Assembly: GCF_018780565.1 (NCBI RefSeq)
Contig: NZ_JADMJN010000015.1
Span: 1-64,000 of the forward strand
Length of the DNA: 64,000 bases
From: Rhodoferax sp.
GTDB lineage: Bacteria; Pseudomonadota; Gammaproteobacteria; Burkholderiales; Burkholderiaceae_C
Direction: 5' to 3'
Position 1 is the first letter of the stretch. Each line of letters begins with the position of its first letter. The notes under the pieces were generated by a model that searched no databases, was not told the DNA's origin, and was given only the letters and a program-made list of their open reading frames with translations. Shown here piece after piece: positions 42,924 to 51,206 of the stretch. The translations under genes were made by a program, and so were the position numbers.

Positions 42924-43826
42924 TTGAACACAAAGCCCTTTTTCCGCGACGACCTCGTTCGTTGGCAACAACTCATATCCCCGCATTGGCTCCACAGCCT
43001 CTTGGCCGGCGATGAGGTGATGGCCGCACCGACTGGAAACTGGCGTCTTTTTGAGGTGGACTTCGGTGCCCCTGATGCTTATGAGCAGAGTCACATACCC
43101 GGCGCCGCCTATCTGGACACGCATTGCCTGGAAGATGGGCCGCTTTGGAACAAGGTCGCTGACGACCTGTTGCTACAGCTGCTGCTGGACATAGGTATCC
43201 GCCACGACACCACGGTCATTCTGTACAGCCGTAACATGGCTGCGGCGGCGCGGGCGGCGCATTTGATGTTGTATGCGGGTGTTGAAGACGTTCGCTTGTT
43301 AGATGGCGGCTTTGATGCATGGCAGCGCGCCGGGCTGCCATGTGCCGCAGGTGCGCCACAGAGCTACCCGAGCGCCACAGAGTTTGGTGTTCCATTTCCC
43401 GGCAATCCGCATTTCATGACTGACTTGCACCAGGCACATGCACTTTTGTTGCAGCCGGGTGGGGCACTTGTCAGCATTCGGAGCTGGGATGAATTCACTG
43501 GCAAGACATCCGGCTACAGCTACATCCAGGCCAAGGGCGATATTTCGGGGGCACTTTGGGGACACGCTGGCAGCAGTGTGGGCGCTGATGTGAACGATAT
43601 GAGCGCCTTCCACCGGCCTGATGGCACGCTGCTGCCCGTCAGCGACATTCTTCAGTTTTGGCGCCAGGAGGGCATTCATGCTGACTTGCAGACAGCCTTC
43701 TATTGCGGGACAGGCTGGCGCGCTTCCCTGGCTTTTTACTATGCGTGGCTGATGGGGTGGGACAACATCAGCGTGTACGACGGGGGCTGGTTTGAGTGGA
43801 GTCAGTCTTGTTTTGCACAACAATAG
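42924..43826 (+). CDS. Rhodanese-type sulfurtransferase, two domains
   Basis: Sulfurtransferase of about 300 aa with an inactive N-terminal rhodanese domain (QSHIPGAAYLDT and DVRLLDGGFDAWQRAGLP) and a C-terminal active domain with Cys near 261 in AFYCGTGWRASLAFY. It moves a sulfane sulfur from thiosulfate or mercaptopyruvate. The start is uncertain: I chose TTG at 42924 (MNTKPFFRDDLVRWQ), since the residues before it overlap the divergent hydrolase gene and are not rhodanese-like. The motif PF-RDDL occurs twice, just before and just after this TTG, which suggests a small local duplication. Confidence 0.82.
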   Translation: MNTKPFFRDDLVRWQQLISPHWLHSLLAGDEVMAAPTGNWRLFEVDFGAPDAYEQSHIPGAAYLDTHCLEDGPLWNKVADDLLLQLLLDIGIRHDTTVILYSRNMAAAARAAHLMLYAGVEDVRLLDGGFDAWQRAGLPCAAGAPQSYPSATEFGVPFPGNPHFMTDLHQAHALLLQPGGALVSIRSWDEFTGKTSGYSYIQAKGDISGALWGHAGSSVGADVNDMSAFHRPDGTLLPVSDILQFWRQEGIHADLQTAFYCGTGWRASLAFYYAWLMGWDNISVYDGGWFEWSQSCFAQQ

Positions 43827-43845
43827 AGGGATGGAGGAATCTGGT

Positions 43846-45231
43846 TTGAACAATATGGTGTTGTGGTCGGTGGTGGCCCTGGGTGTGGTGAATGTGTTGC
43901 TGTTGTTGTGGATGGCATTGCGCCGGGTGGACAGTGGGCCGGCGCAGCAGGCCCAGGCCGAGGTGCTGCTGGCAGTCAAAAGCACGTCCGAGCGCATGCA
44001 GCAGCTGGAGCGTGAACTGCGCCGCGAGATCAGCGAGTCATCGCGTGGCGGGCGCCAGGAGTTGACGCAAAACCTGGCCACCTTCCAGCAGGCGCTGGTG
44101 CAACAAGGGGCCGAAGCCACACGCACACAAAACACCCAGATTGACGCCTTTGGCCAGCAATTGGCGCTGCTGCAGAAGACGCTTTCTGACACGCTCAACA
44201 ACCAGCTCTCGGGTTTGAGCGAGTCCAACGCGCGGCGCCTGAACGAAGTGCGCGAGACACTGGAGAAGCAGCTGGTGCAACTGCAAACCACCAACGCCAC
44301 CAAGCTCGACGAGATGCGCGCCACAGTCGACGAAAAACTGCAGGCCACGCTGCAAACCCGCCTGGGCGAGAGCTTCAAGCAGGTGGCAGACCGGCTGGAG
44401 CAGGTGCACAAGGGTCTGGGGGAGATGCAGACGCTGGCGCAGGGCGTGGGCGACCTCAAGCACCTGCTGACCAACGTGAAGACACGCGGCATTTTTGGCG
44501 AGGCGCAACTGGCGTCGTTGCTGGAGCAGGTGTTTGTGGCCGACCAGTACGCGGCGCAGGTGGCCACGCGCCCGGGTAGCAAAAACGTGGTGGACTTTGC
44601 CATCAAGCTGCCCGGCCGGTCTGACCATGGCGAGCCCTTGTGGCTGCCAATTGACGCCAAGTTTCCGAATGAAGATTACGAGCGCCTGCTCGATGCACAG
44701 GGTCGGGCCGATGTGCCGGGGGCCGAGGCGGCGGGCAAGGCGCTGGAGATTCGCATCCGGCTGGAGGCCAAATCCATCAGCGAGAAATACGTGGAGCCGC
44801 CGCACACCACCGACTTTGCGATTTTGTTTCTGCCGACCGAAGGCCTTTATGCCGAGGTGCTGCGCCGCCCCGGCCTGATGGAGGCGCTGCAGCGCGAGCA
44901 CCGCATCACGCTGGCTGGGCCGACCACGCTACTGGCCATGCTCAGTTCTCTACAGATGGGCTTTCGCACGCTCACACTGGAAAAGCGCTCCAGCGAGGTG
45001 TGGCAGGTGCTGGGCGCGGTCAAGACCGAGTTTGGCAAGTTTGGCGATGTGCTGGCCAAGGTGAAGTCGCAGACGCAAACGGTGCTCAACACGCTGGACA
45101 GTGCCGAGACGCGCAGCCGGGCCATGGGCCGTGCGCTGAAGAAAGTGGAAGCGCTGCCAGAGACCCAGGTGCAGGCGCTGATTCCGATGGACAAGGACTT
45201 TGACAGCGACGCCGAGACCGAGCGAAGCTGA
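43846..45231 (+). CDS. rmuC: DNA recombination protein RmuC
   Basis: Protein of 461 aa. A membrane helix near the N-terminus (NNMVLWSVVALGVVNVLLLL) precedes a long coiled coil (about 25-200) and the RmuC nuclease-like core, with KTRGIFGEAQLASLLEQV, the restriction-like motif LWLPIDAKFPNEDYERLL near 269, and TEGLYAEVLRRPGLMEAL. RmuC is thought to limit DNA inversions. I preferred TTG at 43846 because GGAGG stands eight bases before it; the ATG at 43831 is in frame and only adds five residues. Confidence 0.95.
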   Translation: MNNMVLWSVVALGVVNVLLLLWMALRRVDSGPAQQAQAEVLLAVKSTSERMQQLERELRREISESSRGGRQELTQNLATFQQALVQQGAEATRTQNTQIDAFGQQLALLQKTLSDTLNNQLSGLSESNARRLNEVRETLEKQLVQLQTTNATKLDEMRATVDEKLQATLQTRLGESFKQVADRLEQVHKGLGEMQTLAQGVGDLKHLLTNVKTRGIFGEAQLASLLEQVFVADQYAAQVATRPGSKNVVDFAIKLPGRSDHGEPLWLPIDAKFPNEDYERLLDAQGRADVPGAEAAGKALEIRIRLEAKSISEKYVEPPHTTDFAILFLPTEGLYAEVLRRPGLMEALQREHRITLAGPTTLLAMLSSLQMGFRTLTLEKRSSEVWQVLGAVKTEFGKFGDVLAKVKSQTQTVLNTLDSAETRSRAMGRALKKVEALPETQVQALIPMDKDFDSDAETERS

Positions 45232-45240
45232 CCCGCCCGC

Positions 45241-46116
45241 TTACAGCGCGTAAAACTGGCGAATGGCGTCCCAGGCGGCCTCGGGGGTGTCCACGTAGGT
45301 GACCAGTTGGAGGTCTTCGGGCGAGATGGCGCCTTCTTCCACCAGCACATCAAAGTTGAACAGCCGCTTCCAATACGCTGTGCCAAACAGTACGATGGGT
45401 ACGGGCTTCGATTTGCGCGTCTGTACCAGCGTAATCACTTCAAACAGCTCATCAAGGGTGCCAAACCCGCCAGGAAATGCGACCAGTGCCTTGGCCCGCA
45501 TCATGAAGTGCATCTTGCGCAGGGCAAAGTAATGGAACTTGAAGCTCAGAGTGGGCGTGATGTAGGGGTTGGCGCCTTGTTCATGGGGCAGGGCGATGTT
45601 CAGGCCCACGCTGGGCACACCCAGCTCGTGCGCGCCGCGGTTGGCGGCCTCCATGATGCCGGGGCCGCCGCCGGTGGCGATGAACAGGCGTTCTTCGGGG
45701 CGCCGGTGCATGCTGTAGCCGGCCACGAGGCGGGCAAACAGACGCGCCTGATCGTAGAAATGGGCGTTGCGCACCTGACGCTGGGCCACCGCCAGCGCGC
45801 TGGCGTCCCCGCTGTCTTGTGCCTGTTGCAGCGCAACTTTGGCATCTTCAGGTGCGGGGAAGCGGGCACTGCCAAACACCACAATCGTGTTTTCAATGCC
45901 TTGCTCGGTTTGGTCCAGGTCGGGTTTGAGCATCTCCAGCTGAAAGCGGATGCCGCGGGTTTCGCGTCGCAGTAAAAACTCAGGATCGGCAAAGGCCAGG
46001 CGGTAGGCGTCTGCTTCCAGGGCGTTGCCCTGCGATGCATGATTTTGCAGCTCTGCCCAAGCGTCGGCCAGGCGACGTTCGGTCAGGAGCTGGGGAGTCG
46101 GTTCAATTTTTTCCAT
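45241..46116 (-). CDS. LOG-family protein (Rossmann-fold, TIGR00730-like)
   Basis: Protein of 291 aa from the ATG at 46116. It has the LOG signature ATGGGPGIMEAANRGAHE near 148 and LVAFPGGFGTLDELFEV near 215. LOG proteins release cytokinin-type bases from nucleotide monophosphates or act as nucleotide pyrophosphate phosphoribohydrolases. A long N-terminal part (about 100 residues) with FQLEMLKPDLDQTEQGI belongs to the large-variant group. It is downstream of phaC with a 20-base gap. Confidence 0.92.
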   Translation of the reverse strand: MEKIEPTPQLLTERRLADAWAELQNHASQGNALEADAYRLAFADPEFLLRRETRGIRFQLEMLKPDLDQTEQGIENTIVVFGSARFPAPEDAKVALQQAQDSGDASALAVAQRQVRNAHFYDQARLFARLVAGYSMHRRPEERLFIATGGGPGIMEAANRGAHELGVPSVGLNIALPHEQGANPYITPTLSFKFHYFALRKMHFMMRAKALVAFPGGFGTLDELFEVITLVQTRKSKPVPIVLFGTAYWKRLFNFDVLVEEGAISPEDLQLVTYVDTPEAAWDAIRQFYAL

Positions 46117-46136
46117 GGATGCGATTGTGTGCGATT

Positions 46137-47915
46137 TCAATCCTTGTAACGCTGCATCACATAGTCTCCCGGTGCCGGGCCGAGGATGGCTTGGGCCGGA
46201 ATGGGCGTTGCGGCCAACTTGCGTCCTGAATGTGCGCCAAGCCAATGGTGCCAGGCGGGCCACCATGAACCCTCGCGGGTGGCTGCCTGTGCGGCCCACT
46301 GGTCATGTTCGACCCATGCGCCACCGGCGGGTCGGGTGTCGATCTGGTAGCTGCGATTGAGGTGCCCCGGCTCGGAAATGATGCCGGCATTGTGGCCGCC
46401 GCTGGTCAGTACGAAGGTGATTTCGGCGTCGCACAAATGGTGCAGCTTGTAGACCGAGGGCCAGGGCGACACGTGGTCGCGCTGGGTGCCAACCATGAAC
46501 ACAGGCATGCGAATATCGGCCAACGACACGGCACGGCCTTCAACCCGGTAGGCGCTGGTAGCCAGGGCGTTGTGCAGGTACAGCGAGGTGAGGTACTCGT
46601 GGTGCATACGGGCCGGCATGCGGGTGGTGTCGGCGTTCCAGGCCATCAGGTCATTTTGCTGCTCGCGTTCACCCATCAGGTATTCACGCATGCGCCGGGT
46701 CCAGATCAGATCGCGCGAGTGCAGAAACTGGAACGAGCCCGCCATCTGTTCGCCGGTGAGATAACCCTTGCCACGCGTGATGTTGTCCAAAAATCCCACC
46801 TGGCTTTCATCGATGAACAGGCCCAGTTCACCCGGCTCCGAAAAATCGGTCTGCGCGGCCAGCAGTGTCAGGCTTTTGAGTGGCGGCAGGGCTTTGGTGT
46901 CGGACATGCCACCCGCGCGGCCCAGCGCTGCAGCGGCAATGGCCAGCAGCGTGCCACCCAGGCAATAGCCCATGGCATGCACACCCCGGGCCTTGCCGCT
47001 CAGGGATCCGACAGCGCGCAGTGCATCCAGCACACCCAGGCGCAGGTAGTCGTCCATGGACAGATCATGGTCTGAAGCTTTCGGATTGCGCCAGGAGAGC
47101 ATGTACACGGTATGCCCCTGTTCGACCAGATAGCGAACCATCGAGTTGTGGGGCGACAGGTCAAGGATGTAGTACTTCATGATCCACGAAGGAACCACCA
47201 GTACCGGCTCGGGGTGAACCTTGTCGCTTTGTGCCTCATAGCGAATCAGCTCGATCAGGCGGTTGCGGTAAACCACCTGGCCGGGTGTCGTTGCCACGTC
47301 GCGCCCGACCTGAAAACGTTGGGCGGTAGCCAGGTCCTCTGGCGTCTGAAGGCCCGAGACATCCTGCAGCCAGTTCTGCGCACCCTTGAGTAAATGCGTG
47401 CCACCCGATTCGATCGCATCGCGCAGGACCACCGGGTTGGTGGTCAGCCAGTTGGCCGGGGTCATCATGCCCAGCCATTGGCGAGCGAAGAACTGGGTCA
47501 TGTTGGCATGGTGGGCAGTCATCCCGCTCACCTGCGCGGCTTCGTGCCAGAAGGTCTCGGTATTGCGAAAGCCGGTGCGCAGCTGACTGAACGGCCAGGT
47601 GGCCCAGGCCTCGTGACGAAAACGTGGGTCGTCGTCGGCCGGACCCGCATCGCCCGGAATAACGCCGTCGGCCTTGATGGTGTCGGTGCAAAGCTTCGCA
47701 GCGAGGGCGGCGAGTTCGAGTTGACGTCCCGGTGACACGCCCAGGTGCCAGGCCCAGTCGGCCATGGCAAGGGAAAGGGACACGGGGGAGAGTCCGCCGG
47801 TCAAGGGTGCGGCTGCGGCGTGCACCAGCCGGTCAAGTCGCTGGGTGGGTGATTCTTCTGCCTTGGTGATGGGGGCCCGTGGGACGGAACGGGTGTTCTT
47901 TTTAGGGGTGCTCAT
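46137..47915 (-). CDS. phaC: Polyhydroxyalkanoate synthase, class I
   Basis: Polymerises 3-hydroxyacyl-CoA to PHA. The protein is 592 aa from the ATG at 47915 (MSTPKKNTRSV); the frame continues to 47954 but without support. The lipase-like box GYCLGG has the catalytic Cys318, and the triad is completed by Asp in VGTQRDHVSPWPSVYKLH and His in VLTSGGHNAGII. NPVVLRDAIESGGTHLLKG and VLVVPSWIMKYYILDLSP are typical of this group. No phaA or phaB is in the window. The phasin gene is 19 kb away. Confidence 0.95.
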   Translation of the reverse strand: MSTPKKNTRSVPRAPITKAEESPTQRLDRLVHAAAAPLTGGLSPVSLSLAMADWAWHLGVSPGRQLELAALAAKLCTDTIKADGVIPGDAGPADDDPRFRHEAWATWPFSQLRTGFRNTETFWHEAAQVSGMTAHHANMTQFFARQWLGMMTPANWLTTNPVVLRDAIESGGTHLLKGAQNWLQDVSGLQTPEDLATAQRFQVGRDVATTPGQVVYRNRLIELIRYEAQSDKVHPEPVLVVPSWIMKYYILDLSPHNSMVRYLVEQGHTVYMLSWRNPKASDHDLSMDDYLRLGVLDALRAVGSLSGKARGVHAMGYCLGGTLLAIAAAALGRAGGMSDTKALPPLKSLTLLAAQTDFSEPGELGLFIDESQVGFLDNITRGKGYLTGEQMAGSFQFLHSRDLIWTRRMREYLMGEREQQNDLMAWNADTTRMPARMHHEYLTSLYLHNALATSAYRVEGRAVSLADIRMPVFMVGTQRDHVSPWPSVYKLHHLCDAEITFVLTSGGHNAGIISEPGHLNRSYQIDTRPAGGAWVEHDQWAAQAATREGSWWPAWHHWLGAHSGRKLAATPIPAQAILGPAPGDYVMQRYKD

Positions 47916-47976
47916 AGTCAGGCGTTGATCCGGGTGCAGCATTCTGGGGTGCAACCACCCAGTGAATGGTTTGGGG

Positions 47977-48276
47977 TTAAGGCTTTAGGGATGGCATCGA
48001 CAGCGCCCAGTTTCGCACTTTTTCGAAGGTCCTCCAGGTCCACCACAGACGGCTACCCCAAACCACCACGCGCCGTGGTCGAAGCGCGACCAGCACCAGC
48101 ACCGCACCCAGCGGCCACTGCGGGTTGTGCTGCAGCCATTGCAGGCCTGCGCGCACCTGATCCGCGACAGCCAGCGGTGTTTTGAAAACCTGCGTCTGGC
48201 TGGCCAGTGTCCTGCGCAGCTGGGCAGAGCGCATCTGCAAACGCTGCTGACGCAGGAGCAGATCACTGTGGTTCAT
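47977..48276 (-). CDS. YqjK-like protein
   Basis: Basic protein of 99 aa: an N-terminal charged helix (RQQRLQMRSAQLRRTL) and a single hydrophobic segment (PLGAVLVLVALRPRRVVVWG). This is the layout of YqjK, the third gene of the yqjD-yqjE-yqjK set. It overlaps the yqjE-like gene by 14 bases and is downstream of it. Function unknown; the set is envelope-associated and stress-linked in enteric bacteria. Confidence 0.8.
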   Translation of the reverse strand: MNHSDLLLRQQRLQMRSAQLRRTLASQTQVFKTPLAVADQVRAGLQWLQHNPQWPLGAVLVLVALRPRRVVVWGSRLWWTWRTFEKVRNWALSMPSLKP

Positions 48277-48664
48277 GTGGGCTCAATGTTGGCATTCCGA
48301 CGCGATCCTGCTTCAGTTCGGCCAGAGTTGTCTCGAGCATGCCTGTTGCATTGCGTAAACGGTGCCGCGCCTGCTGCATCAGCAAGGCTCCTGTGGCAAG
48401 AAAAAGCAGCATCATGAGGCCCAATGCAGTCATCCTGTAGCCCTCCCAGAACATCAGGATGACCAGACCGCATAGCATCACCAAGCCTAAGCCGAGAAAC
48501 AGCAACGCCAGTGCACCCCAAAGCAGACCGTCAAAGATCCGGCGTTTCTCCAACTCGACCTCGGTGGAGATGATTTCCAGCCGCACCTGCGCCATCTCCA
48601 GCGCGGTGGCCAGCAAGCGGCGCAAGGAGGCGAAGAGGCCGCTGTGCTGGACGGGTTCGGCCAT
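48263..48664 (-). CDS. Phage holin family / YqjE-like membrane protein
   Basis: Protein of 133 aa with two hydrophobic helices (LLWGALALLFLGLGLVMLCG and MTALGLMMLLFLATGALLM) and cytoplasmic ends. It matches the YqjE/Holin_9 group, which carries the holin name only by profile similarity. It lies 13 bases after the DUF883 gene, and the order yqjD-yqjE-yqjK is conserved in many proteobacteria. No lysis genes are nearby. Confidence 0.87.
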   Translation of the reverse strand: MAEPVQHSGLFASLRRLLATALEMAQVRLEIISTEVELEKRRIFDGLLWGALALLFLGLGLVMLCGLVILMFWEGYRMTALGLMMLLFLATGALLMQQARHRLRNATGMLETTLAELKQDRVGMPTLSPHEPQ

Positions 48665-48677
48665 GACCGGCGCGAGG

Positions 48678-48989
48678 TCAGCGACGAGCGATCAGCAACC
48701 CGGTCACCAGCCCCACGCCGACCGCGATGCCAATCGAACGCCAGGGATTGTCATGCACGAAATGATCGGTCGCCTGGCCGACGGCGCGGGCTTTGTTCAC
48801 GGCCACTTCCTGCAAATGCACCAGTTCCGACTTGGCCCGTTCCATTCTGGCCTGAACCCGGCTGCGCACGTCTGCGGCGCCTTCTCCAGCCTGATCGGCC
48901 GTCATGCGCAGCAACTCCTCGGCGTCGGCAATCACCACCCGCAAGTCGCTCATCAATTTGTCTTTGTGGGCTGTGCTCATCTCGTTCAT
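48678..48989 (-). CDS. DUF883 / YqjD-ElaB family protein
   Basis: Protein of 103 aa from the ATG at 48989, chosen since GGAGGGATACC precedes it closely. The N-terminal part is an amphipathic coiled coil (DLRVVIADAEELLRMTADQA), the middle HFVHDNPWRSIGIAVGVGL carries the conserved DNPW motif and a C-terminal membrane helix. In E. coli, YqjD and ElaB bind ribosomes at the membrane in stationary phase. First gene of the yqjDEK-like set. Confidence 0.93.
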   Translation of the reverse strand: MNEMSTAHKDKLMSDLRVVIADAEELLRMTADQAGEGAADVRSRVQARMERAKSELVHLQEVAVNKARAVGQATDHFVHDNPWRSIGIAVGVGLVTGLLIARR

Positions 48990-49158
48990 GGTATCCCTCC
49001 AATGTGATTGAAACTCGGTTCGAATGGTAGTCAGCGCCCCGGGGCATTGCGTGACAAAAATCAAGAATCAGAAGGTGCAGCGCTCTCGGGTGCCTTTGAT
49101 CTGCCTCAATGGCCGTGCCCTCGTGTCGGCCTAGCATGCTTGACAGGAGGACCGGACG

Positions 49159-49818
49159 ATGAACACCTTGACGAAGCTTGCACTTGGACTGATGGGGCAG
49201 CTTAAGCCCGAGCCCGCGGAGGGCGATTCAGCCGCGACCATCAAGCTGCGTGCTGCAAAGACACAGGGCGGCTTGCCGTTGATGCAGGCTTTGCAACTGA
49301 GGCAGTCGCAACGGGAATTCGATCCGGCTCCATTGCCGGGGCAGAAGCTCTCTGATCTGTTGTGGGCCGCTGGCGGTATCAATCGTCCGGCACTGGGCGG
49401 ACGCACGGCACCCAGTGCCATGAACGCTCAGGAGGTGGATGTGTATGTGACGCTGCCAGGTGGTCTGTACCGCTACGAACCCGAGAAGCATGTGCTGCAT
49501 CTGGTGAGCGCGACCGATGTGCGGCGGGTCACCGGTTATCAGGATTTTGTGGATACCGCGCCGATGGATCTGGTGTACGTGGCAGATCATCGGCGCATGA
49601 AGTTGATACCTGCCGCGCAGCGCGAATCCTACGCGTCGGTGGCGGCCGGTGCCATGGCACAAAACGTTTATTTGTACTGTGCGTCTGCGGGCTTGTCCAC
49701 CGTGATTCGCGCCTGGTTCGATCGTGGCGCGCTCGCGCAAGCCATGGGGCTGGATGCTGACAACGAGGTCTTGCTGGCGCAGACAGTAGGAATGCCCAAG
49801 ACAGCGACTGGTGCATGA
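49159..49818 (+). CDS. SagB-type / nitroreductase-family oxidoreductase
   Basis: Protein of 219 aa with a nitroreductase fold. RQSQREFDPAPLPGQKLSDL, then LLWAAGGINRPALGGRTAPS and NAQEVDVYVTLPGGLYRYE match the SagB/stand-alone SagB-like pattern, where FMN-dependent dehydrogenases oxidise azolines in RiPP pathways. A further conserved segment YASVAAGAMAQNVYLYCASA is present. I see no azoline-forming partner. Its stop overlaps the start of a PaaK-like gene (ATGA), so the two products are made together. Confidence 0.85.
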   Translation: MNTLTKLALGLMGQLKPEPAEGDSAATIKLRAAKTQGGLPLMQALQLRQSQREFDPAPLPGQKLSDLLWAAGGINRPALGGRTAPSAMNAQEVDVYVTLPGGLYRYEPEKHVLHLVSATDVRRVTGYQDFVDTAPMDLVYVADHRRMKLIPAAQRESYASVAAGAMAQNVYLYCASAGLSTVIRAWFDRGALAQAMGLDADNEVLLAQTVGMPKTATGA

Positions 49819-51206
49819 GCCTGGTGTTTGATCCGCTGCGCCTGGGCGCTGTGGCGCTGGACGTGCTCGCCAGCGGGCGGGCCCATTCGGACGCGATCAA
49901 GGCACGTCAGAAAGCCAGGCTGGCACAACTGCTGGCGGTGGCCGCGCAGGATTCGAAGTTTTACCGCGAGCGATTGCAAGGCAAGACCTTGGCCAACACG
50001 GTTCTGGGTGACTTGCCCGTGGTCTCGCGCGCTGAATTGATGGCGCGATTTGACGACTGGGTAACTGATCCGCAATTGAAGCTGGCCGAGCTTCGATCCT
50101 TTATCGCCGACCCTTCGCGCATTGGCGAGGCGTATCTGGGCAAGTACCTGGTTTGGGAAAGTTCGGGTACCAGCCACCAGGCTGGCATTTTTGTGCAGGA
50201 CGCGCGCACCATGGCCGTCTTTGATGCATTGGAGGCATTGCGGCGCGGCGTGCCGCGAACCCTGCAGCGCTGGTTTGATCCCCTGTTGTTGACCGAGCGC
50301 ATCGCCTTCGTGGGCGCTACCAGCGGCCATTTCGCCAGCCTGGTGAGTCTGCAGAGGTTGCGCGCGCTCAACCCTTGGCTGGCGCAATCAATGCGTTGCT
50401 TCTCTATTTTGCAGTCGACCCCGGCGCTGATGGGCGAACTCAACGCGTTTGCGCCCACCGTCATTGCCACCTATCCCACAGTGGCCGCCCTGCTGGCGGA
50501 CGAGGCCAGCCGTGGTGCCCTGCATTTTTCTCCCAAAGAGGTCTGGACCGGTGGAGAGACGCTGACCGCATCGGTGCGGCGTCGGGTGGAGCATGTGCTG
50601 GGCTGCACGCTGCGCAACAGCTACGGCGCCTCGGAGTTCATGTCCATCGGATGGGAGTGTGCTGAAGGCGCCCTGCATGTCAATGCCGACTGGGTCATTC
50701 TGGAGCCGGTTGACGAAAAGGGTCGCCCCATGCCGATGGGGCAGCAGTCCTATTCCACGTTGTTGACCAACCTGGCCAATGGCGTGCAGCCGCTGATTCG
50801 CTATGACCTAGGTGACCAGATCACTGTCCACCCGGCGCATTGCCGGTGCGGCTCCACATTGCCGGTGATCGAGGTGCTGGGGCGGCGTGATGACCCGCTG
50901 GTCATGGCCGGGCGGGATGGGCATCCGGTCACGCTGCTGCCAATGGCGCTCACCACAGTGCTGGAGGATGAAGCCGGTGTTTTCGATTTTCAGCTCCGTC
51001 AGCAGGGCGATCACACCCTGGTGTTGCGGCTGGATCTGCAGGGGCTTGAGGCCGACGCTGCGATCGCACGCTGTCGTACCGCGCTGGAAAATTTTGCGGC
51101 AACACAGGGCTTGGCCCCGATTCGCATACTGACGGAATTGGGCCAGACGCTCCTGCGGGGGCGCAGTGGCAAGGTGCAGCGTGTGATGGCTAAGCCGTCG
51201 CGGTGA
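49815..51206 (+). CDS. PaaK-like adenylate-forming enzyme (CoA ligase family)
   Basis: Protein of 463 aa. LVWESSGTSHQAGIFVQDA is the phosphate-binding loop region, RNSYGASEFMSIGWECAEG carries YGASE of the PaaK/CapK group, and QPLIRYDLGDQITVHP the ribose-binding Asp. GRDDPLVM and GRSGKVQRVM are in the C-terminal small domain. It should activate a carboxylate as acyl-AMP; a CoA step is likely but not certain. The substrate is unknown. It overlaps the SagB-like gene, and its 3' end overlaps the convergent PRPP-synthetase-like gene by 17 bases. Confidence 0.88.
   Translation: MSLVFDPLRLGAVALDVLASGRAHSDAIKARQKARLAQLLAVAAQDSKFYRERLQGKTLANTVLGDLPVVSRAELMARFDDWVTDPQLKLAELRSFIADPSRIGEAYLGKYLVWESSGTSHQAGIFVQDARTMAVFDALEALRRGVPRTLQRWFDPLLLTERIAFVGATSGHFASLVSLQRLRALNPWLAQSMRCFSILQSTPALMGELNAFAPTVIATYPTVAALLADEASRGALHFSPKEVWTGGETLTASVRRRVEHVLGCTLRNSYGASEFMSIGWECAEGALHVNADWVILEPVDEKGRPMPMGQQSYSTLLTNLANGVQPLIRYDLGDQITVHPAHCRCGSTLPVIEVLGRRDDPLVMAGRDGHPVTLLPMALTTVLEDEAGVFDFQLRQQGDHTLVLRLDLQGLEADAAIARCRTALENFAATQGLAPIRILTELGQTLLRGRSGKVQRVMAKPSR

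Noticed and set aside
47210..47240. A further GCTAT-N7-AAAGC match inside phaC
   Set aside because: The N7 is GC-rich and the encoded residues (RYEAQSDK) belong to the conserved PHA synthase sequence, so it is likely a chance match.
46137..47954. phaC start at 47954
   Set aside because: The extra 13 residues (starting MHPRMLH) lack a ribosome site; the ATG at 47915 begins the typical protein.
48263..48664. Prophage signal from a holin-like gene
   Set aside because: The holin name comes from the profile. The gene sits in the conserved yqjD-yqjE-yqjK order, and no other phage genes are present.
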